Positions 8,062-17,613 are shown, counted from the stretch's first letter. The stretch is 57,387 nucleotides of DNA from an uncultured Eubacteriales bacterium (GCA_900545175.1 UQYF01000014.1:1-57387), one strand, 5' to 3'. A program made the numbers and translations. Notes: a model not told the origin generated them from the letters alone.

Positions 8062-8220
8062 ACGCAGAATAAGCAATCCCCCGCTTCAAGTGTGTAGAGC
8101 ACTAAGCGGTGGGTAAGGGGATGCTTATGTCAGTGGGAGTTAAAAGCTCCCACTGACAGTTCGCAAAGCGACAGCGTTCATGAGCAAGCAGCGAAAGCGG
8201 ATTGCGAATGTCCGCTTTAC
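8058..8220 (+). repeat. 163-nt structured repeat, copy A
   Basis: It starts TTGAACGCAG and ends GTCCGCTTTAC; copy B at 28544-28706 matches at 161 of 163 positions in reverse complement. Possible fold: an outer stem (8069-8080 with 8118-8128, one bulged A), inside it CCGCTT/AAGCGG (8081-8086, 8104-8109) and AGTG/CACT; then a perfect 11-bp hairpin (8129-8139 with 8147-8157); then AAAGCGGA/TCCGCTTT (8194-8201 with 8211-8218). An alternative TTCGCAA/TTGCGAA pairing links the last two domains. No reading frame of note and no terminal inverted repeat were seen. Confidence 0.85.
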
Positions 8221-8256
8221 TTTAACATAAGACAGATGCAATGCATCAATTTTATA

Positions 8257-8287
8257 TGAGCAGGTAGTGAAAGCGGATTGCAAATAT
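8257..8287 (+). repeat. Partial, degenerate copy of the 163-nt repeat (3' part)
   Basis: ATGAGCAGGTAGTGAAAGC and the following bases resemble the segment of copy A that begins ATGAGCAAGCAGCGAAAGC, placed 37 bp after copy A ends. The closing hairpin arm is lost. It lies just before the pepF ribosome site. Confidence 0.6.
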
Positions 8288-8311
8288 CAATGACTTTTGG
8301 AGGAAGCATAT

Positions 8312-10120
8312 ATGGCAGAAGAATTACTTTTCAGAAAAGATGTGAAGAAGGAACTGACATGGGATTTATCACTTATCTACAAGGATGAGGAGGCATTGCT
8401 TGCCGATGCTGACAGAATGGAGAAGCTGACAGCACAGGCAGAAGAGGAATATAAAGGCAGCTTAGACAGTGCGGATAGAATCAATGCATGTCTTGATATG
8501 TACCGTGAGATAGAAGGGATAATTACTCTTATCGGCAATTATTGCGAGCTTGCTACGTCTGTTGACTATTATGATACGCATAATATGGAGCTTGCAGGAA
8601 AGATGTACAGAAGAATCTCAGAATGTACAAGCCGTCTTAGATTTATTGACAGCGAACTTGCAGTGCAGCCTGACAGCGTTATACAGATGGCAGCTAAAGC
8701 ATCTAAGGAAAATGCAGGTTATCTAAAGAAGATGCTTAGAAGAAAGCCATATCTTTTAAGCCCTGAGACAGAGAAAGTGCTTGTGGCACTATCACAGACA
8801 ACAGGTGCGCCTTATGAGATATATAACACGGCGAAGCTTGCTGATATGCGTTTTCCTGATTTTGAGGTAGCAGGAAAGAAATATCCGCTCGGATATTCCC
8901 TGTTTGAGGATGATTACGAGTATGACGAGAGAACGGATGTGAGAAGGGCTGCATTTGAAGCTTTTTCGGCGAAGCTTCATGATTATGAGAATGTGACTGC
9001 AGTCGCTTATAATACAGCGGTTCAGAATGAAAAGAAGATGGCGGATCTTAGGGGCTTTGACAATGTATTTGACAAACTTCTTTTTAACCAGCGTGTAGAT
9101 ATATCGCTTTATAACAGACAGATAGATATTATAATGGAGAAGCTTGCTCCACATATGAGAAAGTATGCCAAGCTTCTTGGAAGGGTTCATAAGCTTGACA
9201 GAGTGACATATGCAGATTTGAAGCTCCCTGTGGATGCGACATATTCACCTAAGCTCACGATAGAAGAGTCAAGGGACTATGTTACGAAGGGACTTTCAAT
9301 TCTTGGTGAAGATTACGTCAAGATGATTGAGACTGCTTATGAACAGAGATGGTTCGATTTTGCCCAGAATCAGGGTAAATCAACAGGCGGCTTCTGTGCC
9401 AGCCCATATGGTAAGAATTCATTTATACTTCTTAGCTGGAACGGAAGAATGTCGGATGTGTTTACAATAGCCCATGAGCTCGGACATGCAGGACATTTTA
9501 AGGCATGCAATGCCGCACAGTCCATATTTGACACAGATGTTTCAAAATACTTTGTTGAGTGTCCGTCTACCATGAATGAACTTTTGCTCGGACATTATCT
9601 CTTAAAAACAAGTGATGACAAGCGTTTCCGCAGATGGGTGCTCGCTAACATGGTTGGCAACACATATTATCACAATTTTGTAACTCATCTTCTTGAGGCG
9701 GCATACCAGAGAGAAGTTTACCGCAAGGTTCAAAATGGCGGGAGCGTTCAGGCTGAGACACTGAGCACTATAATGAAGGATGTGCTTTCAAAATTCTGGG
9801 GTGATGCTGTGGAGCTTACCGATGGAGCAGAGCTTACATGGATGAGACAGCCTCATTATTATATGGGACTCTATTCATATACCTACAGTGCCGGACTCAC
9901 GATTGCAACACAGGTGTGCAAGAGGATAGAAAATGAAGGTCAGGCAGCAGTTGATGACTGGAAGAACGTCTTAAAGGCAGGCGGAACAAAGACACCTGTT
10001 GAGCTTGCAGCTATGGCTGGAATAGACATAACAACAGATGCACCTTTACTTGACACTATTGAGACAATAGGCGCAATGATTGATGAAATCTGCGAGCTTA
10101 CAGAAGAGCTTGAAAAATAA
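8312..10120 (+). CDS. pepF: Oligoendopeptidase F (M3 family metallopeptidase)
   Basis: A 602-residue cytosolic zinc endopeptidase that trims oligopeptides. The zinc motif HELGH (388-392, in FTIAHELGHAGH) is followed by the third ligand region ECPSTMNELLL. The N-terminal helical domain (LTWDLSLIYKDEEALLAD) and the C-terminal YSYTYSAGLTIA segment are typical of PepF/M3B proteins, and length matches. ATG 8312 follows GGAGG at 8299-8303. No signal peptide is present. Confidence 0.95.
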   Translation: MAEELLFRKDVKKELTWDLSLIYKDEEALLADADRMEKLTAQAEEEYKGSLDSADRINACLDMYREIEGIITLIGNYCELATSVDYYDTHNMELAGKMYRRISECTSRLRFIDSELAVQPDSVIQMAAKASKENAGYLKKMLRRKPYLLSPETEKVLVALSQTTGAPYEIYNTAKLADMRFPDFEVAGKKYPLGYSLFEDDYEYDERTDVRRAAFEAFSAKLHDYENVTAVAYNTAVQNEKKMADLRGFDNVFDKLLFNQRVDISLYNRQIDIIMEKLAPHMRKYAKLLGRVHKLDRVTYADLKLPVDATYSPKLTIEESRDYVTKGLSILGEDYVKMIETAYEQRWFDFAQNQGKSTGGFCASPYGKNSFILLSWNGRMSDVFTIAHELGHAGHFKACNAAQSIFDTDVSKYFVECPSTMNELLLGHYLLKTSDDKRFRRWVLANMVGNTYYHNFVTHLLEAAYQREVYRKVQNGGSVQAETLSTIMKDVLSKFWGDAVELTDGAELTWMRQPHYYMGLYSYTYSAGLTIATQVCKRIENEGQAAVDDWKNVLKAGGTKTPVELAAMAGIDITTDAPLLDTIETIGAMIDEICELTEELEK

Positions 10121-10211
10121 TACGCTGTTGTAAGCATAGCAGTGCGTAACTTGATAGATTATGTGATTTTATTGCTTAATATGATATCAAGATATGTAAT
10201 AAAATTTATAC

Positions 10212-10313
10212 ATGATTAAACCGGAGCAGGGACTGGCGGAATCAGTACCTATGGAGATGGTAGATTAAGATGTCTCTGAATCAGGAACTCCATTGGCTTT
10301 AGACAATGGGTAG
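10212..10313 (+). pseudogene. Possible 3' remnant of an IS200/IS605-type tnpB
   Basis: A 34-codon in-frame stretch reads IKPEQGLAESVPMEMVD, one TAA (10266-10268), then SESGTPLALDNG and a stop. This wording resembles, from memory, the C-terminal tails of TnpB proteins of clostridial IS200/IS605 elements. Nothing of the rest of TnpB is present. After it (10314-10395) come short direct repeats (ACTATAATTAGTTGCAA type and GTAATTATAAATTA type). The rest of this gap between pepF and nth shows no gene. Confidence 0.35.
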
Positions 10314-10427
10314 TTCACAAGTTATAATTAGTTGCAAACTATAATTAGTTGCAAGCTATATGTAATTATAAATTATGAGTAATTATAAATTACATGTGAT
10401 GGAATATATCATGGAAAGGTGAGCAGC

Positions 10428-11060
10428 ATGACAAAAAAAGAGCTTGCTTTGCAGATAATAGACAGGTTGAAAAATGAATATCCCGATGCAGGCTGTTCGC
10501 TTGAATACAGTGAAGCGTGGAAACTGCTTGTGAGTGTGCGCCTTGCGGCACAGTGTACCGATGCGAGAGTGAATGTTGTTGTTAAGGATTTGTATGCACA
10601 CTTTCCGGACGTAAATGCGCTGGCAGATGCTCCTGTTGACGAGCTTGAAAAGCTGGTTCGTCCATGTGGTCTTGGCAACAGCAAGGCGAGGGACATCAGT
10701 GCATGCATGAAGATGCTGCGTGACAAGTACAATGGTCAGGTTCCTGATGATTTTGACAAGCTTATGGAACTGCCCGGTGTTGGCAGGAAGAGTGCGAACC
10801 TTATCATGGGTGATGTGTTTGGAAAGCCGGCAATAGTCACAGATACGCATTGTATACGTCTTGTAAACAGGATGGGACTTGTTGACGGTATTAAGGAGCC
10901 TAAGAAGGTTGAGATGGAACTGTGGAAGATAATACCTCCTGAGGAGGGAAATGATTTCTGCCACAGACTTGTCGAGCATGGAAGAGCTGTATGCACTGCG
11001 AGGACGAAGCCATATTGCGAAAAGTGCTGCATACAGGATATCTGCAAGAAGCACATATAG
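10428..11060 (+). CDS. nth: Endonuclease III (DNA glycosylase/AP lyase)
   Basis: Base-excision repair enzyme for oxidised pyrimidines, 210 residues. The helix-hairpin-helix LPGVGRKSAN carries the catalytic Lys, and VTDTH carries the catalytic Asp. The C-terminal iron-sulphur cysteines are present as CTARTKPYC-EKC-CIQDIC; the first gap is seven residues rather than the six of E. coli Nth. ATG 10428 follows AAAGGTGAG; a GTG at 10419 lies within that site. It converges with a MATE gene, with a shared hairpin at 11099-11132. Confidence 0.95.
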   Translation: MTKKELALQIIDRLKNEYPDAGCSLEYSEAWKLLVSVRLAAQCTDARVNVVVKDLYAHFPDVNALADAPVDELEKLVRPCGLGNSKARDISACMKMLRDKYNGQVPDDFDKLMELPGVGRKSANLIMGDVFGKPAIVTDTHCIRLVNRMGLVDGIKEPKKVEMELWKIIPPEEGNDFCHRLVEHGRAVCTARTKPYCEKCCIQDICKKHI

Positions 11061-11098
11061 AGTGTAAACATTAATTGTATAGAGGAGTACGATTATTT

Positions 11099-11132
11099 AA
11101 GACGGTGCAGGCATTTGCCTACACCGCCTTGC
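11099..11132. terminator. Convergent terminator-like hairpin, nth/MATE
   Basis: GGTGCAGGC and GCCTACACC pair around ATTT with one mismatch, extended by AAGACG/CGCCTT-type outer pairs, followed by CTTTTT on the plus strand. The hairpin overlaps the last codons of the minus-strand MATE gene. Confidence 0.5.
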
Positions 11133-12468
11133 TTTTTATGAGTTTCCATTTTTTGGTGAAGAAAAAGGCGAGCATACAGAACATTCCGAAGGCAAAGCTT
11201 ATAGGGAAGCATGCCATTATGTAGCCTCCGTCAATGAAATAGCTAATAAAATATCCCACCGGGATTCGTACAGCCCATAGCATTAATATATTGATGATTG
11301 TCGGGTAGCGCACCTCGCCAAGACCGTTGGCAAAGCTTATTATTCCGTTAAATACAGCATAAGTCCACGTAAATGGAAGAACGACACGGACGTATCTTGT
11401 AGCAATTTCAAGAACTGCCGGGTCTTTGTTAAATAGTGCAAGCAGCGGTTCGCAAACAAATGTGAGTGTCACACCTGCTATGCATGTTATAAGACCTGAA
11501 TAGAACGGTATACGTTTTGCGCCAAGGACAAGCCTGTCATACTTAGCGGCTCCGAGATTCTGACCGGCAAAGGTTGTAGCAGCGGACGAGAATGAAGTTA
11601 TTGCTACATTGGCGATTCCTGTAATTTTGCCTGCGACAGAGCATCCTGCGATGAAGATTGTACCCTGTGAGTTTACAAGAGACTGCATCATAATATGTCC
11701 GAAGGAGTAGAGCGAATTGTTAAGACCGAGAGGAAGTCCGACTCCTATAATATCGAGAAGTACTTTTTTGTCAGGCCGTCCGGGAATCAGCCGGTATTCA
11801 AGCTCTGGATATTTCTTTTTGATATATAAAATACTGCACAGCCATGAAGCGTACATTGCACATGCGGTGGCAATCGCAGCGCCTGAGACATCAAGGCGGA
11901 CTATTGCGACCAACACAATATCAAGCACAATATTTACCACACAGGATATAATAAGAAAGAGTAAGGATGCACGGCTGTCGCCAAGCCCCCTTAGTATTCC
12001 TGCATTCATGTTGTAGCCCATATTGCCGAGTGTTCCGAGAAAAATTATACTGATGTAAGCTATGGCATAATCCCATGCATCGGAAGGCACCTGCATAAAG
12101 CGGAGAACAAACGGGCTTATAAGTATTCCGAGAAATGAGAGAGGAATACCGCATACATATAAAAAGAAGGATGCTGTTGAGATGACTTTTTTCAGCTGTG
12201 TTATATCACCACGTCCGGAGCATTGTGATACAAGTATCGATACACCTGTTCCGAGTCCGAGAAATACACATAGAAGCAGCTCGACAGGCTGTGAACTTGT
12301 GCCAACGGCAGCAAGTGATGCCGGGCTGCAATAGTTGCCTATTACAAGTGTGTCTACAGTGCTGTAAAGCTGTTGCAGCACATTTCCGAGGCAGATAGGA
12401 AGTGCAAAAAGAATAACCAGCCTCATAATGGGTCCTTGAGTCATATCGATTTTCTTTCGGGAATCCAT
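11119..12468 (-). CDS. MATE family multidrug/Na+ antiporter
   Basis: A 449-residue membrane protein with about 12 helices and MATE motifs: PICLGNVLQQLYSTVDTLVIG near the N-terminus, an internal NAGILRGLGDSRASL segment, and the second-half AGQNLGAAKYDRL. It should export drugs or metabolites by cation exchange. ATG 12468 was chosen (AGGTGA upstream at long spacing); a longer frame to 12525 adds 19 residues without a ribosome site. It is divergent from a second MATE gene, with 219 bp between them. The substrate is unknown. Confidence 0.88.
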   Translation of the reverse strand: MDSRKKIDMTQGPIMRLVILFALPICLGNVLQQLYSTVDTLVIGNYCSPASLAAVGTSSQPVELLLCVFLGLGTGVSILVSQCSGRGDITQLKKVISTASFFLYVCGIPLSFLGILISPFVLRFMQVPSDAWDYAIAYISIIFLGTLGNMGYNMNAGILRGLGDSRASLLFLIISCVVNIVLDIVLVAIVRLDVSGAAIATACAMYASWLCSILYIKKKYPELEYRLIPGRPDKKVLLDIIGVGLPLGLNNSLYSFGHIMMQSLVNSQGTIFIAGCSVAGKITGIANVAITSFSSAATTFAGQNLGAAKYDRLVLGAKRIPFYSGLITCIAGVTLTFVCEPLLALFNKDPAVLEIATRYVRVVLPFTWTYAVFNGIISFANGLGEVRYPTIINILMLWAVRIPVGYFISYFIDGGYIMACFPISFAFGMFCMLAFFFTKKWKLIKSKAV

Positions 12469-12687
12469 AGAGAATTGTGTCACCTGACCTTTCATTATAT
12501 GTGAATAGTTGTGGGCATGGTACATTGGATAATGCTGTGAAAATATATTTTACAACTTTATAATTATGATTATACAACATACAGCAAATTAAGATACTGA
12601 ATACTTGTTTTTATAATGTGAAAAAAGTATAATAATCTGTAATTGTGTGTCTATAATTAGTTTAATAATATGAGAAGAGGTGGAGAT

Positions 12688-14079
12688 ATGTCGGAAAAGC
12701 AATCTGATATGGGAAATAGCAGCAAGGCTCATTCAGGCGGAAAGGATTTTTCAAAAGGAAAAGTGTGGAGTAATATTATGGTGCAGTCGCTTCCGCTAAT
12801 ACTTGCACAGCTTGTCCAGCTTCTATACAATGTTGTCGACCGGATATATATAGGGCATCTTCCGGGGACGGACAGTCTTGCACTTACAGGTATAGGCCTT
12901 GCATTTCCGCTTACAACGCTTGTTGCCGCATTTACCAATCTGTTCGGAATGGGCGGAGCACCGCTCTTTTCGATAGAGAGAGGAGCGGGAAATGATGAAA
13001 AAGCGGAACGGATATTGGGAAATACATTTACGATGCTTTTTACAAGCTCGTTTATTATATTTCTGGTCTGCTATATTTTCCGCAAGCCGGTTCTGTACCT
13101 GTTCGGTGCGAGCGATGCTTCATATGTATATGCGGATGAGTATTTGAGAATTTATCTTTTTGGAACGACCTTTACTATGCTGGCTACAGGGTTAAATGGT
13201 TTTATAAATGCACAGGGGTTCCCGCGGATGGGAATGATGACAACACTTATAGGTGCAATACTAAATCTTGTGCTGGACCCATTGTTTATATTTGTCTTTG
13301 ATATGGGAGTGAGAGGTGCGGCGCTTGCAACGGTTATAAGTCAGGCTGTGTCAGCAGTGTGGGTTATGAATTTTCTTTTAAGCCGTAGAGGAAGAGCGGC
13401 ATATCATATAAAGGCATCGTGTCTGAAGCCTGATTGGAGGCTTGTAGGTGACATCACACAGCTTGGTATGGCGGGCTTTATCATGCAGGGAACTAACTGC
13501 ATGGTTCAGGTTGTATGCAATGCTACATTGAAGGTTTTTGGCGGAGATTTGTATGTAGGTATAATGACGGTAATCAATTCTGTGAGAGAGATAATGTCAC
13601 TTCCGGTCAGCGGACTTACAAGCGGGTCGCAGCCTGTGTTGGGATATAATTATGGTGCAAAAAAGTATGACAGAGTAAAGAGCGGAATAAGATTCACTTC
13701 ATTCATAGGAATAGCTTACACAGCGCTGGCATGGATTATTGTGCTGATGATTCCAAAACAGCTTATGGGGATATTTACCGAAGATGTACAGACGATTGCT
13801 TATGGAGCCGGAGCCTTAAAGACTTATTTCTTTGGTTTTGTGTTCATGGCTTTTATGTTCACAGGGCAGTCAACATTCACAGCTCTGGGTTATTCTAAGC
13901 ATGCAATATTCTTTTCACTTTTAAGAAAAGCGATAATAGTTGTGCCTCTTGTCATAATTCTGCCAAGAATAGGGTTTGGCGTGATGGGAGTATTTTTATC
14001 GGAGCCGATATCGAATGTTATCGGAGGACTGGCAAGCTTTATCACAATGTATATCACAGTGTACAGAAAATTGAAATAA
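12688..14079 (+). CDS. MATE family efflux protein
   Basis: A 463-residue, 12-helix MATE transporter with LPLILAQLVQLLYNVVDRIYIG and GFINAQGFPRMGM in the first half and SGSQPVLGYNYGAKKYDRV in the second. ATG 12688 follows GGTGGAG; an upstream ATG at 12670 has none. It belongs to a different MATE branch from its divergent neighbour, judged by the N-terminal extension and motif wording, so the pair is probably not a recent duplication. A strong terminator at 14189-14225 follows. Confidence 0.88.
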   Translation: MSEKQSDMGNSSKAHSGGKDFSKGKVWSNIMVQSLPLILAQLVQLLYNVVDRIYIGHLPGTDSLALTGIGLAFPLTTLVAAFTNLFGMGGAPLFSIERGAGNDEKAERILGNTFTMLFTSSFIIFLVCYIFRKPVLYLFGASDASYVYADEYLRIYLFGTTFTMLATGLNGFINAQGFPRMGMMTTLIGAILNLVLDPLFIFVFDMGVRGAALATVISQAVSAVWVMNFLLSRRGRAAYHIKASCLKPDWRLVGDITQLGMAGFIMQGTNCMVQVVCNATLKVFGGDLYVGIMTVINSVREIMSLPVSGLTSGSQPVLGYNYGAKKYDRVKSGIRFTSFIGIAYTALAWIIVLMIPKQLMGIFTEDVQTIAYGAGALKTYFFGFVFMAFMFTGQSTFTALGYSKHAIFFSLLRKAIIVVPLVIILPRIGFGVMGVFLSEPISNVIGGLASFITMYITVYRKLK

Positions 14080-14188
14080 AAAGCCTCCGCTAGGAACGTA
14101 CTGCGGCGGAACTAAAATTTTCTTATATTATAATTTGGCAGCCAGAGTTAAAGAAGAAAAACATATAGATAATAAAACAATTATTAAA

Positions 14189-14225
14189 AAAACCGGTAAC
14201 CAAGCTCTGATTGGTTACCGGTTTT
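14189..14225. terminator. Bidirectional terminator between the MATE and EAL genes
   Basis: A perfect 15-bp stem (AAAACCGGTAACCAA with TTGGTTACCGGTTTT, loop GCTCTGA) flanked by an A-run and a T-run. Confidence 0.9.
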
Positions 14226-14227
14226 GT

Positions 14228-15901
14228 CTACAGATTGAATTTTTTGCGGAATTCATTCTTAGAGCATGGCTGGCTATAGTAATAGCCTTGAATGAAATCA
14301 GGTTCAAGAGCAGCGATTTCAGATTGTTCATCTTTTGTCTCGATACCTTCGACAACGAGATTAAGCCCTATACTGTGTATCATATATATTATATGAATCA
14401 TAAGCTGATGGTCATATTCATTCTGTAGAGCTTTGATGGTAAAGCTTCTGTCAAGCTTTACTATGTCAGGCTTGAGATTGTTAATGTTACCAAGATTAGA
14501 GTAGCCTGTGCCGAAGTCATCAATAGCAAGACGTACACCGAGCTTTTTTAATTTATCCCATACATTTCTTATTGAGAGAGAATTATCAAGCTGTCCACTC
14601 TCGGTAAGCTCCACTATAAGGCTGTCTGGAGAGAGACCGGTGTTGTCGAGCGTTTCAAGTATTTCTACAAATACAGGACTTTTAAGAAGCTGTATATAGG
14701 AAAGATTGATTGATATATGAAAGCTTGGGAGCTTCTCCTGAAATTCCTTACAGGTTGCAATGGCACCCTTTATAATCCATTTTCCTACAGGTACTATAAG
14801 TCCTGTCTCTTCAAGTATAGGAATAAATTCTCCCGGTGAGACTTTTTCACCTGTTGTTAGTGTGTATCTGAGCAGTGTCTCAGCAGCGTAAAGTGTCTCA
14901 TTATCCACAGATACGATTGGCTGATAGTAAAGTTCAAAGCCCTGAAAATTGTTATCAACGGATTCACGAAGTGCAATGCCGAGCATACGTCTTCTGAGAA
15001 AAGCGTTGTAATCATCGGCAGAAAAATAGTAAAGCTGATTTTTTCCGCGAAGCTTGGCAGTGCTGAGTGCAAACTCAGTAATCTTTAAAATATATTCAAA
15101 GTCTGCTGTTTCAAAGTATGAATTCTCAATAACTCCTCCGGATATTGTATATAGAGCCTGATAGTTGTTATCCTCGATGTGTTTGTCAACGCCTGAACGT
15201 ATCTTATGAAATAATGCATGTGCATCTGCGAGAGTTCCGCCGTTGAGGTCGAATATAATAAATTCGTCTCCTTCTATTCGGTATACGCTCTGTCTGCCGA
15301 TAAGATTTGTCTCAATGCATTCTGCAACATTTCTAAGAAGATGGTCGGAATATTCCTGCCCTAATCTTTCGTTTACAATTTTAAAATCATCTATACCGAT
15401 TCTGAGAACATATCCATCCGGAAGATGGTTATAGTTACTTAAGCGTTCCTTAAGAGTGACTGCTGAGAGCAGACCGCTGACATTGTCTGCGTTCTGCCTT
15501 TTGCCAATCTCATTGATGCATCCGATGATTAGGGATGGTCTGCCATCACTGCCTAGTATAAGTCGGCCGCGGCAGTTAATCCATATCGGGGAACCGTCCT
15601 TAGAGAGCCATCTGTATAGTAAGTTATGTTCGTTTTTTTCACCTCTTATAAGCTGATTTAGATCATTTACAAGCATCGTAAAATCGTCAGGATAGACGAA
15701 CTTTTTATGCTCTTCAAGAACATTATTAAAGAAAGAGCTCGGAACGGCAAAGCGCTCCGTAGCTCCTTCTGTAATATAATAAGTGTCATTTTTTATGTCA
15801 TAGACATAGAGATTATCATTCATACAGGATGCGAACTGTTCAGCTACATATTTAAAAAGGTCAAAGGAAATTTCTTTGTTGTTAGTATAGATATCAGTCA
15901 T
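14228..15901 (-). CDS. PAS-GGDEF-EAL cyclic-di-GMP protein
   Basis: A soluble 557-residue signalling protein. Residues 30-135 look like a PAS fold (YRWLSKDGSPIWINCRGRL). A GGDEF-like domain has EGDEF (210-214) instead of GGDEF and probably binds GTP or is weakly active. The EAL domain (about 310-557) carries E341 in AAETLLRY (E-T-L rather than E-A-L), N399, E431, DD 461-462 in IDDFGTGYSNL, K482, E518 in VVEGIET and Q538, so the phosphodiesterase residues are essentially complete. ATG 15901 has GGAGT upstream. It lies 53 bp after pyk on the same strand with no terminator between, so transcription may be shared. Confidence 0.9.
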   Translation of the reverse strand: MTDIYTNNKEISFDLFKYVAEQFASCMNDNLYVYDIKNDTYYITEGATERFAVPSSFFNNVLEEHKKFVYPDDFTMLVNDLNQLIRGEKNEHNLLYRWLSKDGSPIWINCRGRLILGSDGRPSLIIGCINEIGKRQNADNVSGLLSAVTLKERLSNYNHLPDGYVLRIGIDDFKIVNERLGQEYSDHLLRNVAECIETNLIGRQSVYRIEGDEFIIFDLNGGTLADAHALFHKIRSGVDKHIEDNNYQALYTISGGVIENSYFETADFEYILKITEFALSTAKLRGKNQLYYFSADDYNAFLRRRMLGIALRESVDNNFQGFELYYQPIVSVDNETLYAAETLLRYTLTTGEKVSPGEFIPILEETGLIVPVGKWIIKGAIATCKEFQEKLPSFHISINLSYIQLLKSPVFVEILETLDNTGLSPDSLIVELTESGQLDNSLSIRNVWDKLKKLGVRLAIDDFGTGYSNLGNINNLKPDIVKLDRSFTIKALQNEYDHQLMIHIIYMIHSIGLNLVVEGIETKDEQSEIAALEPDFIQGYYYSQPCSKNEFRKKFNL

Positions 15902-15954
15902 TAGTCTTACTCCATGAATTTATATAATCTGTAAAGGCAATTATTAAAAATTTT

Positions 15955-17364
15955 TTATTCAACATCCACAACGCGGATCATGTTGGTAGCTCCTGCAATT
16001 CTGAGCGGGAAGCCTGCAACGATTACAACACGGCTGCCTGACTTTATAAGACCTGCTGCTTTACATTTGCTGATAACTTCGTTTATAAGAGCTTCTCCGT
16101 CCTCCTGTTCTGTGATAAGAACCGGAGTAACACCCCACATGAGTGATGTCTCGCGGCATACGCGCTCATTTGTCGAACAGCCAATGATATCAATGTTAGG
16201 ACGGAAACCGGATACCTTGCGGATTGTAATTCCGCTGAGTGATACAGGGATGATTGCATCTGCATTAATTATGCTTGCGATTGAACATGCAGCACATGCT
16301 ATTGAAGATGCAAGATTGCTTCCGTTGTATGTTATATCGAACTTGCCGGTTGTTGTTGCCTTTTCAATCTCACGGCATATTCTGCTCATAGTCTTGACAG
16401 CTTCAACCGGGTAGTCGCCGGCAGCACTTTCACCGGAGAGCATTACTGCTGAGGTCTGGTCAAAAATAGCATTGGCAACATCGTTAACTTCGGCACGAGT
16501 AGGGCGAGGATTGTGTGTCATGCTCTCAAGCATCTGTGTTGCAACGATTACAAACTTGCCTGATTTAAGACACTTATTAATCATATCTTTCTGGACAACA
16601 GGAACCTTTTCGAAAGGTATCTCAACGCCCATATCGCCTCTTGCAACCATGATTCCGTCAGCTGCATTTATTATCTCATCAAGATTTTCAACACCTTCCT
16701 GATTCTCAATCTTGGCAATGAGCTTGGAAGTATTATTATGCTCCTCCTGGAGACGGCGTACTTCAAGAACATCCTCTGCACAGCGAACGAAGCTGAGTGC
16801 GAAGAAATCAAAGCCTGTCTTCATTGCAAATTCTAAATCATTCTTGTCCACATCGCTTAAGAAAGGAATCGATAAGTGAATTCCAGGAACATTGATAGCT
16901 TTGCGGTCAGAGATTACACCGCCGTTGATAACGCGGCAGATGATATCAGTATCAGTAATTTCTTCAACCTTAAGCTCGATGAGACCATCGTTTACAAGTA
17001 TGCTTGTTCCGACTTTGACATCATTTATAAGATTCTTATATGATATTGAACCGATAGTGTTGTTACCGAGAAGCTCTCTTGTAGTGAGCGTAAAAAGGTC
17101 ACCGTCATTTACAGTTACCTTGCCGCCTTCAAAGAGACGGAAACGAATCTCAGGTCCTTTAGAATCAAAAAGTGTGGCTACCGGAAGTCCAAGTTCGCTT
17201 CGAATCTTGACAATGCGATTATATCTTCCTAAGTGCTCATCATAGCTTCCGTGTGAAAAATTGAAACGGGCGACATTCATGCCGTTTTCCATCATTTTTC
17301 TGAGAGTCTCCTCATTATCACATGCAGGACCCATGGTACACACTAATCTTGTTTTCTTTAACAT
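15955..17364 (-). CDS. pyk: Pyruvate kinase
   Basis: Glycolytic enzyme converting phosphoenolpyruvate and ADP to pyruvate and ATP. The 469-residue product has the N-terminal KTRLVCTMGPA, the active-site segments NFSHGSYDEHLGR, IAKIENQEGVENLDEI, MVARGDMGVEIP and ATQMLESMTHNPRPTRAEVNDVANA, and an A-C domain end at VVIVAG. It lacks the extra C-terminal phosphohistidine-like domain found in some Bacillus enzymes. ATG 17364 follows AAGGAGG; a 36-residue upstream extension is not supported. Confidence 0.96.
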   Translation of the reverse strand: MLKKTRLVCTMGPACDNEETLRKMMENGMNVARFNFSHGSYDEHLGRYNRIVKIRSELGLPVATLFDSKGPEIRFRLFEGGKVTVNDGDLFTLTTRELLGNNTIGSISYKNLINDVKVGTSILVNDGLIELKVEEITDTDIICRVINGGVISDRKAINVPGIHLSIPFLSDVDKNDLEFAMKTGFDFFALSFVRCAEDVLEVRRLQEEHNNTSKLIAKIENQEGVENLDEIINAADGIMVARGDMGVEIPFEKVPVVQKDMINKCLKSGKFVIVATQMLESMTHNPRPTRAEVNDVANAIFDQTSAVMLSGESAAGDYPVEAVKTMSRICREIEKATTTGKFDITYNGSNLASSIACAACSIASIINADAIIPVSLSGITIRKVSGFRPNIDIIGCSTNERVCRETSLMWGVTPVLITEQEDGEALINEVISKCKAAGLIKSGSRVVIVAGFPLRIAGATNMIRVVDVE

Positions 17365-17613
17365 TAACAAAAAATCCTCCTTAAAAATTATGACCAAATC
17401 TCTAATAATGCATATTTCATTGCATATGTATTGTGCATCTGCAATACATACTGTATATGGCATTTCGCACAATATACATTAGATTTTATTTGTATAGCGC
17501 TATAAAATAATAGCATATAACATTATAACATAACATCAGCCAAAAACAAAGTTGTTTCGGCAAAGCTTCAATAAAAGAATATAAGAAAATGGAGTAAAAT
17601 TATTTAACAAAAA

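Noticed and set aside
11119..14079. The divergent MATE genes as a recent duplication
   Set aside because: Their N-termini and conserved segments differ widely, so they are separate family branches placed side by side.
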